64,000 nucleotides of DNA from an uncultured Bacteriovoracaceae bacterium (GCA_950054155.1 CATLOT010000005.1:62001-126000); one strand, 5' to 3'; shown: positions 8,595 through 17,242, counted from the stretch's first letter. The notes: a model not told the origin generated them from the sequence alone. Program-made: numbers and translations.

Positions 8595-10802
8595 ATGAAG
8601 AATTTTATTTTAGTTTTTGCCCTGGCACTGGGCTTTGCAACGACGCCCACAATTCATGCTGAGGCAAGACAGTCTCAATCGCCTGCCGCTAAGGCCAACG
8701 CCAAGGAAAAGCTCACAGGTCTTCTTATTCGTGAGCAGCTTAGCCGCTATCATTATACTCAAAAGAAGCTGGACGATAATTTATCAAAACTTGCTTTTGA
8801 TGAAGTCTTTAAGCGCTTTGATTATGGTCGCCAATTCTTTCTGCAAAAGGACGTCGATAAGCTAGCAAAGTACCGCTACAAACTAGACAATGAACTTATG
8901 GAAGGGGAGTACAAGCTCCTTGATGAGATCGTTAAAATTTATCTTGAGAGAATCGATCAACTTAATGCCTATCGAAAAGAAGTCTTTAAAAAGAAATTTT
9001 CTTTTAAAGAAGATGAAAGACTTGAACTTGATCCTGAAAAGAGGAAGTTTGCAAAAAGCTTAGATGAGCTAAAAGACCACTGGAGAAAGGTTTATAAACA
9101 GTCCGTTCTTAACAATTATATTGCCTCGCTTGAAAGCCAAAAAGAATTAAAAGAGGGAAAGAAGAAAGACAAGAAGAAGGATAAGAAAAAAGGAAAAGAG
9201 GAAAAAATTCTCACTGACAAAGAAATGCGCGAAAAGGCCCATAAGTCAGTTAATGAGAAGTACGAAAAATTCTTCGCTCGTCTTAAGAAAGATAAGAGAA
9301 TGGATCACTTTGAGAAGTACATCAATGCTATAGCTGGCATCTACGATCCTCACACAAACTATTTTCCACCGAAGAGAAAGGAAGATTTTGATATCGATAT
9401 TTCAGGTCAGCTTGAAGGAATTGGTGCTGTTCTTCAAGAAGACGGTCAATTTATTAAGGTTGTCCGCATTGTTCCAGGGGGAGCAGCGTGGAGACAAAAG
9501 GAATTGGAAGTTGACGACATTATCCTCTCAGCTGGAGAAGGTGATGGTGAACCCAAAGACCTTGTAAATCTTAGAGTTGATGAAGCTGTTCGTTACATTA
9601 GAGGTAAGAAGGGCACGATTGTTAAGCTGACTGTTAAAAAAGCAGATGGTAGTCGAAAAGTAATTCCTATTGAAAGAGATGTCGTTCAGATTGAGGCAAG
9701 TTACGCTAAAGGATCAATCCTTGAACATAAGGACCTTGGAATCAAAGTTGGTTATATTCACGTTCCTAAGTTCTATCGAGACTTTAACAATGCCGAACGT
9801 TCTTGTACTCAAGACGTTCTGATGGAGCTAAAGCGCCTTAAAAAGCAAAAGATTGATGGCATGATTCTTGATCTTCGTAATAACGGCGGTGGTGCTCTTA
9901 CTGATGCTCAAGAAATGTCGGGTCTCTTCATCAAGGAAGGACCTATCGTTCAAATAAGAAAGCATACTGGTGATATCGATGTTCTCAGAGACACTAATGA
10001 AAATATTACTTACGATGGCCCACTTATCGTGATGGTGAATCGCTTCAGTGCTTCAGCTTCAGAAATTCTTGCTGGGGCGATGCAAGACTATAAGAGAGCA
10101 GTGATTGTGGGGGGCGAAAATACTCACGGTAAAGGAACTGTTCAGGCCATTTTAGAAGTAACTCCTAGTCGCCTGTGGATGGGAATGAGTGAACCTCTTG
10201 GGGCTATGAAAATGACCATTCAGAAATTCTACAGAATTACTGGGGTTTCGACTCAGTTTAAAGGTGTGACTCCTGACATTATCCTCCCTGATCCAATGGG
10301 CTATGCTGATAATAGAGAGCAAGACCTTGATCATGCAATTCCATGGGATACTGTCGAGGCTCAAAAATACGATGAATGGAAGCAATTTTCCTACAATCTT
10401 AATGGGCTGATTAAAGCCAGTAAGAAGAGAGTGGCGAAGAGCGATGAATTTAAGAAGATCATTGATAGCGTCGATTATCTGAGAAAGAGAAAAGATGATA
10501 CTTTGGTAAGTCTTAACCTTAAGAAAGTCTTAAAAGAGGATGAAGAAAGTAAAAAAATGACGGACTCTTTTAAGATAGAAAAGGAAAATAAAAAGATTGT
10601 TGTGTCTCACTTTGAAGAGAGTTTGATGGCCCATGAAAAGGTCGAAAAAGCCGATCTTAAACGTTGGAAGAAAGACTTTGAACAGCGTAAAGAAGATTGG
10701 GTTAAAACACTGACAAAAGACCCAATGATTGGAGAGACTCTCTTTATCATGAATGACATTGTTCATGATATGAAAGCTAAGAAACTCACGAAAGCTAAGT
10801 AG
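8595..10802 (+). CDS. Carboxy-terminal (tail-specific) processing protease, Prc/CtpA type
   Basis: A 735-residue S41A protease with an N-terminal signal peptide (about 1-24), so it acts in the periplasm. The order is a Prc N-terminal helical domain (REQLSRYHYTQKKLDD), a Lys-rich insert (about 190-210), a PDZ domain (VPGGAAWRQKELEVDDIIL), and the catalytic domain with LRNNGGG, the Ser nucleophile near S487 in FSASASEI and the Lys general base K513 in HGKGTVQ. The C-terminal region matches the usual Prc tail domain. One extra residue lies between Ser and Lys relative to E. coli Prc. GGAG precedes the ATG. Such proteases trim or degrade envelope proteins and peptidoglycan hydrolases. Confidence 0.93.
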   Translation: MKNFILVFALALGFATTPTIHAEARQSQSPAAKANAKEKLTGLLIREQLSRYHYTQKKLDDNLSKLAFDEVFKRFDYGRQFFLQKDVDKLAKYRYKLDNELMEGEYKLLDEIVKIYLERIDQLNAYRKEVFKKKFSFKEDERLELDPEKRKFAKSLDELKDHWRKVYKQSVLNNYIASLESQKELKEGKKKDKKKDKKKGKEEKILTDKEMREKAHKSVNEKYEKFFARLKKDKRMDHFEKYINAIAGIYDPHTNYFPPKRKEDFDIDISGQLEGIGAVLQEDGQFIKVVRIVPGGAAWRQKELEVDDIILSAGEGDGEPKDLVNLRVDEAVRYIRGKKGTIVKLTVKKADGSRKVIPIERDVVQIEASYAKGSILEHKDLGIKVGYIHVPKFYRDFNNAERSCTQDVLMELKRLKKQKIDGMILDLRNNGGGALTDAQEMSGLFIKEGPIVQIRKHTGDIDVLRDTNENITYDGPLIVMVNRFSASASEILAGAMQDYKRAVIVGGENTHGKGTVQAILEVTPSRLWMGMSEPLGAMKMTIQKFYRITGVSTQFKGVTPDIILPDPMGYADNREQDLDHAIPWDTVEAQKYDEWKQFSYNLNGLIKASKKRVAKSDEFKKIIDSVDYLRKRKDDTLVSLNLKKVLKEDEESKKMTDSFKIEKENKKIVVSHFEESLMAHEKVEKADLKRWKKDFEQRKEDWVKTLTKDPMIGETLFIMNDIVHDMKAKKLTKAK

Positions 10803-10803
10803 A

Positions 10804-11037
10804 ATGAAAGATCTCATTGATAACACAGAAATAGAAAGGGTCTTGGCAAAGCTAGAGGAGCTAGAAGATGAATCTCTCGCCGTTGAACTTCTCAAGGAGT
10901 TTAATGAGGCGACCAGAGATTTTGGTCAGCTCCTCCTTAACCAAGACCAAAGACTCGACCATAAGGAATGGAAGAATCAATGTGACAAAGCCCGCCTACG
11001 TGTTGAGGCCGTTGTCACAAGAATTGATGAACTCTAA
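10804..11037 (+). CDS. Small helical (coiled-coil) protein
   Basis: 77 residues, almost all predicted helix with heptad-like Leu spacing (RVLAKLEELEDESLAVELL). It begins one base after the stop of the protease gene and lies 10 bases before the RDD-protein gene, so it is probably translated by coupling within this operon. The pattern is faintly like the small subunit of exodeoxyribonuclease VII, but the length and an internal polar loop do not fit well. I make no functional call. Confidence 0.65.
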   Translation: MKDLIDNTEIERVLAKLEELEDESLAVELLKEFNEATRDFGQLLLNQDQRLDHKEWKNQCDKARLRVEAVVTRIDEL

Positions 11038-11047
11038 GGAATAGAGC

Positions 11048-11746
11048 ATGAGTGAAGCTAAGAAGAAAGGTAAGTCAGACGATTGGGACTTTAAAGTCAG
11101 TGATGAGCATCTTGAACAGGTGCAAATTAAGAAATCGCAGGTGAAGGCAGCTGATTCAGCTAATCTCTTAAAGAAAAAAGGAACTGGCACTCCGAAAAAG
11201 AAGCGAGAGCTTCAAGTTGAAACGAAGAAGAAGAAAAAGATGACAAGAGCTGCCATTGCCCGAAGAGATATTGCTCTTCAGCAGCAGGCTGAAATCATTC
11301 ATCCCGGTCTCATCACCCGCACACTTGCCTCCCTCATTGATCTTGGTTTTCTTGGTGGTCTCTATTTTGGAGGAACACTTCTTACCCCGATCATGAATCA
11401 GCACTATGTTAAGTTCCTAAGAGAGAAGGGGATTAATCAAACATTAGATCCTGCTCTTCTTAATATGATTCTTGCTGGGGCTTTTACTTTTGTTGCGGCC
11501 CTTCTTCTTATTTATATTCCAGCCTTTCTCTATTTTAAAACTCCTGGAAAGATGATGATGAATATTCGTATTGGTCATCCTGTTATTGGGGAGCGGCCTA
11601 GTCGTTTTATGGTTTTTTTGCGGGAGTTGGTTTTTAAGCCTTTGTCTGTGGTTTCGGTTTTGGGGGTTCTTATTGGGATTAAGAATGATGATAATCGATG
11701 TTTACACGACTTCATCTGCCGAACAGCCCTCTTCGTCGACGATTGA
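11048..11746 (+). CDS. RDD-family membrane protein, 3' end inside an IS terminal repeat
   Basis: 232 residues: a Lys-rich hydrophilic N-terminus (1-90), then an RDD domain with TRTLASLIDLGFLGG, a central membrane pair, FKTPGKMMMNIRI and FLRELVFKPLS, ending ...NDDNRCLHDFICRTALF. RDD proteins are small membrane proteins, some linked to transport. The last codons GAC GAT TGA lie at the very start of the insertion-sequence terminal repeat, so the original C-terminus may have been slightly longer or different. The last 170 bases are strikingly T/G-rich compared with the rest of the gene. Confidence 0.85.
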   Translation: MSEAKKKGKSDDWDFKVSDEHLEQVQIKKSQVKAADSANLLKKKGTGTPKKKRELQVETKKKKKMTRAAIARRDIALQQQAEIIHPGLITRTLASLIDLGFLGGLYFGGTLLTPIMNQHYVKFLREKGINQTLDPALLNMILAGAFTFVAALLLIYIPAFLYFKTPGKMMMNIRIGHPVIGERPSRFMVFLRELVFKPLSVVSVLGVLIGIKNDDNRCLHDFICRTALFVDD

Positions 11747-11766
11747 AACTGACCCCTTTAAATGGA
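11741..11766 (+). repeat. Left terminal inverted repeat of the IS
   Basis: The sequence matches the right end on the opposite strand except for a 6-base AAACTG duplication and a few substitutions. Its third codon position supplies the TGA stop of the upstream RDD gene. Confidence 0.78.
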
Positions 11767-11767
11767 T

Positions 11768-12646
11768 CTAGACCACATTAAAGATCCGAGGCCTTCGAAC
11801 CCCCTCAATAATCTGATTATGATAAATCGCATAGATCGCCAAAAAATCTAACAGTCGATCTATGCGCTTGGTCGTGCACCATGTCCGCCTTGCCATACGC
11901 TTAATATTATCTCGAATCATGGCAGCCGTTTGGTTCAAAGAAAACAGCGGATCAAAGCCCCCCTTTTTCATCTCACCTTGCCCGACAACAGCAGCTGCTC
12001 GTCCCTTAAATTGAAGATGTTCAGCGTCCTTAAAGTGTCTCCTCAACACTCCAGGATAGTGAGTGGACTCATCTGAAGAAAAGCAACACTTTGGATGAGC
12101 AACCTGTTCAATCTGTTTAAAAAGAGATTCGAGAACCTTTCTTCTTTGGCACTTTCTCTTGCCATACTTCTTCACACTAATATGCGCTAAAGTGCCCTTT
12201 GCTGCTATCACACCCACATCAAAGGCTAAGATCTTTCTCGTGCACTTCTCAACAGCAAGAGGAATTGTCAGAGGCTTAAGCTTCGTGTGTTCAAAGCTTT
12301 CCATCTCATCAAAAACAATCTCACACACGTTACTTGTATCTTCTCGCATCTGCTCAAGATTCTTTCGCGCGCACTTTGCAAAGGGTGCCACTCTTCTTGC
12401 GATGGTCTTCTTGTTAACCCCAATAATTTCAGCGATCGCGCGTTCCGATGACCCCTTACTAAAGAGGCGAAAAACCGTTTGATTGATATGGCGTTTGCGC
12501 TGGCGATAGTCGAAAGAATGGGTCTGAGAAGAATGGCCTTTATTGCATTTCTTACAGTGAAATCGCTGAATTTTCTTTTGGTCGGAGGGGCGGCGATAGA
12601 TCCCTCTTTTAATAAGATGGGAGCTTGTTTGACAGTGCGGACACAT
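11768..12646 (-). CDS. IS1/IS1595-like transposase (DDE/DDN type)
   Basis: 292 residues. The N-terminus is a zinc ribbon (CPHC, then CKKC at 31-34), followed by an HTH segment (SERAIAEIIGVNKKTIARRV, 67-86). The catalytic core has D113 in FDEMES, D192 in SSDEST, and a final block IRDNIKRMARRTWCTTK like the IS1 LRQHLARLGRKSLSFSK block. At the position of the third acidic residue there is N238, not Glu. DDN variants are described for IS1595 relatives, so the enzyme may still be active. The frame is intact. The gene fills most of the element between the terminal repeats. Confidence 0.85.
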   Translation of the reverse strand: MCPHCQTSSHLIKRGIYRRPSDQKKIQRFHCKKCNKGHSSQTHSFDYRQRKRHINQTVFRLFSKGSSERAIAEIIGVNKKTIARRVAPFAKCARKNLEQMREDTSNVCEIVFDEMESFEHTKLKPLTIPLAVEKCTRKILAFDVGVIAAKGTLAHISVKKYGKRKCQRRKVLESLFKQIEQVAHPKCCFSSDESTHYPGVLRRHFKDAEHLQFKGRAAAVVGQGEMKKGGFDPLFSLNQTAAMIRDNIKRMARRTWCTTKRIDRLLDFLAIYAIYHNQIIEGVRRPRIFNVV

Positions 12647-12734
12647 GAGGTGCTTCCTTGTTAAGAGAAGCTCCTTTTTTAGGTGATATGGTCTGGAATT
12701 TATTTAAGAAAGCTTGGGTATTGCTATCGTGAAC

Positions 12735-12765
12735 TCCATTTGAGGGGGGCAGTTTCAGTTTCAAT
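12735..12765 (-). repeat. Right terminal inverted repeat of the IS
   Basis: On the minus strand it starts GATTGAAACTG like the left end, and contains a tandem AAACTG that the left end lacks. The TGA at 12763-12761 is the stop codon of the flanking minus-strand gene. Confidence 0.75.
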
Positions 12766-14044
12766 CGAGCCGCATTGGGGTGCTCTCTTCCTCTGGCTCC
12801 CCACTCTCCTTAGCATTCTGAAGAAAGAAGTTAATCTTAGACTCTACCGAATCAAACTTATCCGCCCCAACATCAACCTCACGCCCCTCAATCTCAGCAC
12901 GACGCTTATCCTCTTCCTCACGCTTCTTGCGTTCAAGCTTTTCAGCTTGAGTTTCAACTCGCTTGTTGATGATTTGAGAGAAGTTAGAGCCATAGAGATC
13001 ATAACCATAGCGATAGAAGGGATCGAGGTAGATGCGATCATTCTTACCGCGCTCCATGAATTGAATGGACTGGCGTAAGAAGCTCTTGGAGTCTTTCTGA
13101 TGGGAAAAGGCGCTGTAAAGAAAGAGGAGTCCTGTGGGGGTGAATTTGTCTTGGTAGTCGAGTTTTTGAAATTTTGAGTAGAGAGGAATAGAGGCCTCTT
13201 TGTAACTTTCTTTAAACTTAATATTTTTAAAGAAGCGTTGGCGGTATTTTTCGGCCGGGAAGTCCTCTAAGAGTGTGCGAAGCTCGATAACGTGAACCTG
13301 GTCTTGCACGGGAAAATGAATCAGCTCTTGCAGATAGCGAACAGGCTTGTCTTCTTTAACTTCATTACTTTCAACTTCAAGAATCCCTAACTTCTTCTTA
13401 GGCCAGTACTGGATGGCCTTAGTGTTCTTAGGGAAATACTTTTGGCGCAAAGAGAGAATGAAGAGGTCATAGACCATATCATTCAGAGGGATATTCATGG
13501 GGTTTAGATTTTCTAGCCACTCAGGCTCTTTAAGATAGGCCGAGCGAAAGATATTCTTTCGGTATAAGTCATGCCAGATCTGCTCAAGCCCGCGACGAAG
13601 AATGGTGCGCTCAAAGACAGGAAGTGAAAAAATAAGGTTTTCATGGAGCTCGAGGCGAAAGCGATACTTATCGTGAAAGATAACGCGGTTAATTTCTTCT
13701 TTTTCAAAATTTAAAATATTGTAACCAAAGCGATGAGTGCCCGCTTCTCTATAAATAATGGGAGTGACGAGGAAACTTGGATGCTTCACAGGAAAGGGAA
13801 TTTCGAAATCGTTAAAGTGAAGATCTTCCCACAGATTGAGCTCATCCGAATTGATTCCCATCATACGGCTAATCTGATAGGCCTCTCCCATATAAAAAAG
13901 GTCGGGCATTTTTTCAAGATGCAAGAAGCGACTTGAAACACCAGTGGTCACAGCTTCCCGATAAAAATGATAAGGTAATCGCAAAAGCGCAAGGTAGCCT
14001 GTGATTAAGGCGGCTAAGAATACGAGTGGTAAGAATTTCTTCAT
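12761..14044 (-). CDS. Membrane-anchored orphan protein, 3' end at IS
   Basis: About 427 residues with an N-terminal signal anchor (KKFLPLVFLAALITGYLALL) and a large extracytoplasmic part rich in aromatic and charged residues. The C-terminus is highly charged (KLERKKREEEDKRRAE). I choose the ATG at 14044 because GGA lies six bases upstream; an ATG at 14143 would extend over the promoter of the divergent gene. No known domain was recognised. The stop lies inside the right terminal repeat of the IS, so the native C-terminus may have been altered by the insertion. Confidence 0.7.
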   Translation of the reverse strand: MKKFLPLVFLAALITGYLALLRLPYHFYREAVTTGVSSRFLHLEKMPDLFYMGEAYQISRMMGINSDELNLWEDLHFNDFEIPFPVKHPSFLVTPIIYREAGTHRFGYNILNFEKEEINRVIFHDKYRFRLELHENLIFSLPVFERTILRRGLEQIWHDLYRKNIFRSAYLKEPEWLENLNPMNIPLNDMVYDLFILSLRQKYFPKNTKAIQYWPKKKLGILEVESNEVKEDKPVRYLQELIHFPVQDQVHVIELRTLLEDFPAEKYRQRFFKNIKFKESYKEASIPLYSKFQKLDYQDKFTPTGLLFLYSAFSHQKDSKSFLRQSIQFMERGKNDRIYLDPFYRYGYDLYGSNFSQIINKRVETQAEKLERKKREEEDKRRAEIEGREVDVGADKFDSVESKINFFLQNAKESGEPEEESTPMRLD

Positions 14045-14145
14045 CAATTCCATTATACTTAAGGAAGAACTAATTTTCTCATCTTTTTTTGAAAGATGTC
14101 GAAAAGGTAGTGAATTGAATACCGACTTCAAAGGATGAGTCACCT

Positions 14146-14856
14146 ATGAAATATCTAATCTCTCTAATCCTCCTCGCTTCTTTTTACAGTTGTGATGCCC
14201 CTCGTACGACACGAAACGTGGCCGGTGGCTCTTCAAGTAGTGCTCTTGATATCTTCGGTAGTCCCGTCTCTAATACAACCTCAGGAACAACATCAAGTGG
14301 CTCTACAACGGGTTCAACCACAGGCTCGACCACTGGAACAACAGTTGGAGGCACAACAATTCCTTCGACCGTGAGTCATTGTAGCTGGTCAAGTGATGGC
14401 TCCACAGGCTTTCAAAGTGCGGCCGCTCACATGAGCCCGGATGAAAATAGTACATCAGAAGGCGCTTACACTCTTTGCCAGTCAACGAGTAACGAACTTG
14501 AGGTTTATCTTCAGGTCAAAAACCCCATTAGTGATGCACAAATTTGCTTGATTCCCACCTATCATTCCGCCACAAATTCAGTTTATATTGGTGAGCCCCG
14601 CTGTCTCTATGTGAGCAGCAACACTACACTTTATAAGATTGATCTCATTAAGAACCGTGCTGGTTACTCAGGCTACTCTGTTACAGGTGTGATGATGATG
14701 AAGGATAAGGCCTATCAATACGATGCCCCTTTCTATCAATATATCCTATCTCCGGACGCCTACATCTTTTGTAGCAAATGGCTAGCGATCTATGGTGATC
14801 CCAGCTACTGTGTTCCCTTTAAAGCTGCAGGAAATTACGTCTATCACCAGTTCTAA
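14146..14856 (+). CDS. Secreted or lipid-anchored protein with Thr/Ser/Gly linker
   Basis: 236 residues. A signal peptide ends at YSC16, a poor but possible lipobox. A low-complexity linker of TTGS repeats (about 42-68) tethers a Cys-containing C-terminal domain (CSWSSDG, YTLCQS, ICLIPTYHS, FCSKW, YCVPF) of about 160 residues. The paired Cys suggest disulfides in the periplasm or at the cell surface. AAGGATG lies nine bases before the ATG. The family was not recognised; it may be a surface protein specific to this lineage. Confidence 0.7.
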   Translation: MKYLISLILLASFYSCDAPRTTRNVAGGSSSSALDIFGSPVSNTTSGTTSSGSTTGSTTGSTTGTTVGGTTIPSTVSHCSWSSDGSTGFQSAAAHMSPDENSTSEGAYTLCQSTSNELEVYLQVKNPISDAQICLIPTYHSATNSVYIGEPRCLYVSSNTTLYKIDLIKNRAGYSGYSVTGVMMMKDKAYQYDAPFYQYILSPDAYIFCSKWLAIYGDPSYCVPFKAAGNYVYHQF

Positions 14857-14867
14857 GAAAAAGACAA

Positions 14868-15761
14868 TCAGTTTTTAAGATTGCCACTGATGAGTTCTCC
14901 CTCACGATACGTGCGGTAGATATCCCCATCAACAGAGGGAAAGCTAATAATCGGCACAAGAGCATCTTTATTTTCTTCAAAGCCCTTCTCAATACGCAGG
15001 CAGACAATAAAGTAATAAAAGCTCACCCCTTCACGATCATGGGCCTTAATATAAGTGTAGATAACATCCCCTTCTTCATCTTTACGTGAGAAGATTTCAT
15101 CAGGGTCCATCATCGTGGGCTCAAAGTAGGCTTCATAAAGAGAGAAGCTCTCTACCGGAATATCTGCTGGACTGCGCTCTTCAAGCAAATGAGCGAGATA
15201 ACTTGATTTCTTAGACTCAACTTCTTGAAGGATATTTTCATCAATTTCAATTGTATCTTTCTTTGAGCCTTCTTCACTATTGCTATGAAAGCTCTTGGGC
15301 TCTTTCATCTTTTCGCCCCAACGATAATTATCAATCATCTTATCTTCTTTAGTGGCCGAGGCCGTGAGGATAAAGCTTGGCTGGTTATCATAGACCAAGC
15401 ACAGGCACATCATGTGAAATTCACCGTATTTTTGATCGTTGATCTTTACGATGAAGGAATAGATATGCTCTCCCCCTTCAAAGATCTTGCGGTAAACCTC
15501 ACTTGGCCGGCGCAAAAGTTGATCCATAAAAACAGGATGACCGACAACTTCAAGAATCTCTTCATCACCAAGATGGTTGGCCTCACGCCAGCTCTTCTCT
15601 AGAGTTTCAAAGTACTCCACCCACGGAGTGTAGAAGTTCTCAATACAGGCTTCACTACAAAAGCCCACTTGTCCCTCGTTTTCAACAAACAGAAGAGCAT
15701 CAAGCTCAAGAGTTAACTTCTTACATTGCCCACAAAAGTAAGCTTCTTTAAAGAGTGACAA
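14868..15761 (-). CDS. Zinc-finger protein with duplicated C-terminal domain
   Basis: 297 residues. The N-terminus has a treble-clef or TRASH-like Cys4 pattern (CGQC at 10-13, CSEAC near 35-39). Two similar alpha/beta units follow: RRPSEVYRKIFEGGEHIYSF...FHMMCLCLVY and MMDPDEIFSRKDEEGDVIYT...FYYFIVCLRI. They look like an internal duplication. The PSEVY/PDEIF...F..C pattern recalls barnase/EndoU-like PBECR domains, but I cannot confirm this. It converges on the upstream lipoprotein gene with only 11 bases between stops. No signal peptide is visible. Confidence 0.7.
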   Translation of the reverse strand: MSLFKEAYFCGQCKKLTLELDALLFVENEGQVGFCSEACIENFYTPWVEYFETLEKSWREANHLGDEEILEVVGHPVFMDQLLRRPSEVYRKIFEGGEHIYSFIVKINDQKYGEFHMMCLCLVYDNQPSFILTASATKEDKMIDNYRWGEKMKEPKSFHSNSEEGSKKDTIEIDENILQEVESKKSSYLAHLLEERSPADIPVESFSLYEAYFEPTMMDPDEIFSRKDEEGDVIYTYIKAHDREGVSFYYFIVCLRIEKGFEENKDALVPIISFPSVDGDIYRTYREGELISGNLKN

Positions 15762-15773
15762 GAGAGATCCTTG

Positions 15774-16691
15774 TTAAATATTGATACTGAGACCTGCAAA
15801 GAGACCACTACCGTAAGCGCCTTGAATATTCCATAGGCGTGCCCCGGTGAGAGTCTCGTCTTTAAGTCTTCTCGTCCTTAGTGTAGCACCAAGGGAGAGG
15901 TCAACTAAAGGACTAAGTTTAAGTTGCAGCTGAGGCTTTAAAATGGCGAATTTCACGTCCTCTTGTAGACCTGATACTGAATCAGAGCTTCCAACAGTAT
16001 AGGAAGAACCTTCGACAAGAAAACGAATATCATTACTGACAACCCAACCGAGACTGGCCGAGAGCTTAGAAATATTCCCAATAGAAAGTTCTCCACTTTC
16101 AGGCTCTTCCGTTAAGCGCATCTCATAGCCAAGGCCAAGACCTATGGTGTGAAATCTTTTAGCAGTGGAGACACCAACAATTTTATCAGAGCGTGAAGTT
16201 GCAAAGTCAGATCCCTTTTGACCAAAGGAGAGACCTCCATAAAGGTCGACAGTGGCAAGATCTTGAGGTCTACCAAACTGCAGCCAGTTAAAGCCAATAA
16301 GAAGCTCGGGGTTCCCCTTTTGAAAACTATTACTACTCGGAGCAAGGGCACGGTCATCACTTTTCATTTGAAAATAACTCGCGGCCATAAAGACATTAAA
16401 GCGCGTTTGAATTTGCGCATCAAAGCCCATTGTAGAGGCCTTACCATTGGTGGCCCCGACTTCGATATCTTGAGTTCCAAAAGACACGCCTGAATTTAGT
16501 TCAAGCCCAAGACCTGCCCCACGCGTCTGTCGCTTGGGTTTAGTTACTGAACGACTTACGGGCGCTTTCTGTGCTGTCGCGCTCGCCCCGCTTTGTTGAG
16601 GCACAAAGGCTTCCTTTTCCGTGTAATCGACCAGAGCGTGGGCACTAAGAGTTGTAAGGGAAAGAGTGAGTACTTTGAGAAAATGAGGCAT
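15774..16691 (-). CDS. Outer-membrane beta-barrel protein
   Basis: About 305 residues with a signal peptide (MPHFLKVLTLSLTTLSAHA). The mature part consists of alternating amphipathic strands ending in FAGLSINI, typical of outer-membrane barrels. I choose the ATG at 16691, which follows AAGGAAGAAGAC; an upstream in-frame ATG at 16781 would put a basic non-secretory extension before the signal peptide. It lies 12 bases after the start of the zinc-finger gene, so the two are probably cotranscribed. Substrate or role unknown. Confidence 0.78.
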   Translation of the reverse strand: MPHFLKVLTLSLTTLSAHALVDYTEKEAFVPQQSGASATAQKAPVSRSVTKPKRQTRGAGLGLELNSGVSFGTQDIEVGATNGKASTMGFDAQIQTRFNVFMAASYFQMKSDDRALAPSSNSFQKGNPELLIGFNWLQFGRPQDLATVDLYGGLSFGQKGSDFATSRSDKIVGVSTAKRFHTIGLGLGYEMRLTEEPESGELSIGNISKLSASLGWVVSNDIRFLVEGSSYTVGSSDSVSGLQEDVKFAILKPQLQLKLSPLVDLSLGATLRTRRLKDETLTGARLWNIQGAYGSGLFAGLSINI

Positions 16692-16936
16692 ATGTCTTCT
16701 TCCTTTGCCAGTTTTAATCATCCTGAAACTGAGACGGCGAGTCTCATGAATATTGTAGCTCAATTTGCTCAAACTTTTCAAACCCTCCTGTAACGGAGTG
16801 TTCTACTCTCCTAAAGGATCTAAAGTATTGAGATGTTGTAGAAGTTTGCTCGGTAAAAGCTACCCAATTTACCTAGGAATTAAGAGTTCTGTACCATAGA
16901 GGAAGTGATAACCAGACCAGCAATCAGGAGGATCAG

Positions 16937-17242
16937 TTGGAATTCTATCACCGTAATGATCGCGCAATTAAATCTCTCGTTGAACTTGCAGCCCTTGGCT
17001 ACTATCCCCTTTTTGAAGAAGACTGGCTCAATGAAGTTTGGTCAGAAAAACCAAAGAACCTCACTGGAAATGAAAAAGCTAAAGCAAAGACCCTCTTTAA
17101 AAGGCTTTGTGAGCATAGAAGCCTTGAAAGACAGCGCACTGTTTTTTGGGCCATGAAAGAAGAAGACCGCGTTCTCTTTAAGAGGGCCTTTTTAAAGATG
17201 GTTGAAACAAAGATCCTCGATACCTCACCGGAGCTGCAATGA
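16937..17242 (+). CDS. Small cytoplasmic protein, TTG start
   Basis: 101 residues, acidic and basic helices, no known domain. The start is TTG, fixed by a perfect AGGAGG at 16926-16931 five bases upstream. Its stop overlaps the ATG of the next gene (ATGA). It is the first gene of a plus-strand group that includes a small secreted protein, a coiled-coil/Hsp20-like protein and an App1-like phosphatase. Function unknown. Confidence 0.75.
   Translation: MEFYHRNDRAIKSLVELAALGYYPLFEEDWLNEVWSEKPKNLTGNEKAKAKTLFKRLCEHRSLERQRTVFWAMKEEDRVLFKRAFLKMVETKILDTSPELQ

Larger units (their letters stand above)
11741..12765 (-). mobile_element. IS1-like insertion sequence with imperfect terminal inverted repeats
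   Basis: An element of about 1.03 kb holding one transposase gene. The left end (11741-11766) reads GATTGAAACTGACCCC then TTTAAATGGA. The right end read on the minus strand (12765-12735) reads GATTGAAACTG, an extra AAACTG, then CCCCCC and TCAAATGGA. The ends thus form imperfect inverted repeats of about 26-31 bp. No clear target-site duplication is visible in the flanks. The element sits exactly between the 3' ends of two convergent genes, both of which stop at the TGA inside the repeats. Confidence 0.8.

Noticed and set aside
10804-11037. Possible xseB (exonuclease VII small subunit)
   Set aside because: Only a general helical likeness; the internal polar loop and the absence of an xseA neighbour make the call unsafe.
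14192-14374. An alternative frame in the Thr/Ser/Gly linker of the lipoprotein
   Set aside because: It is a by-product of the repetitive linker codons and has no start signal.
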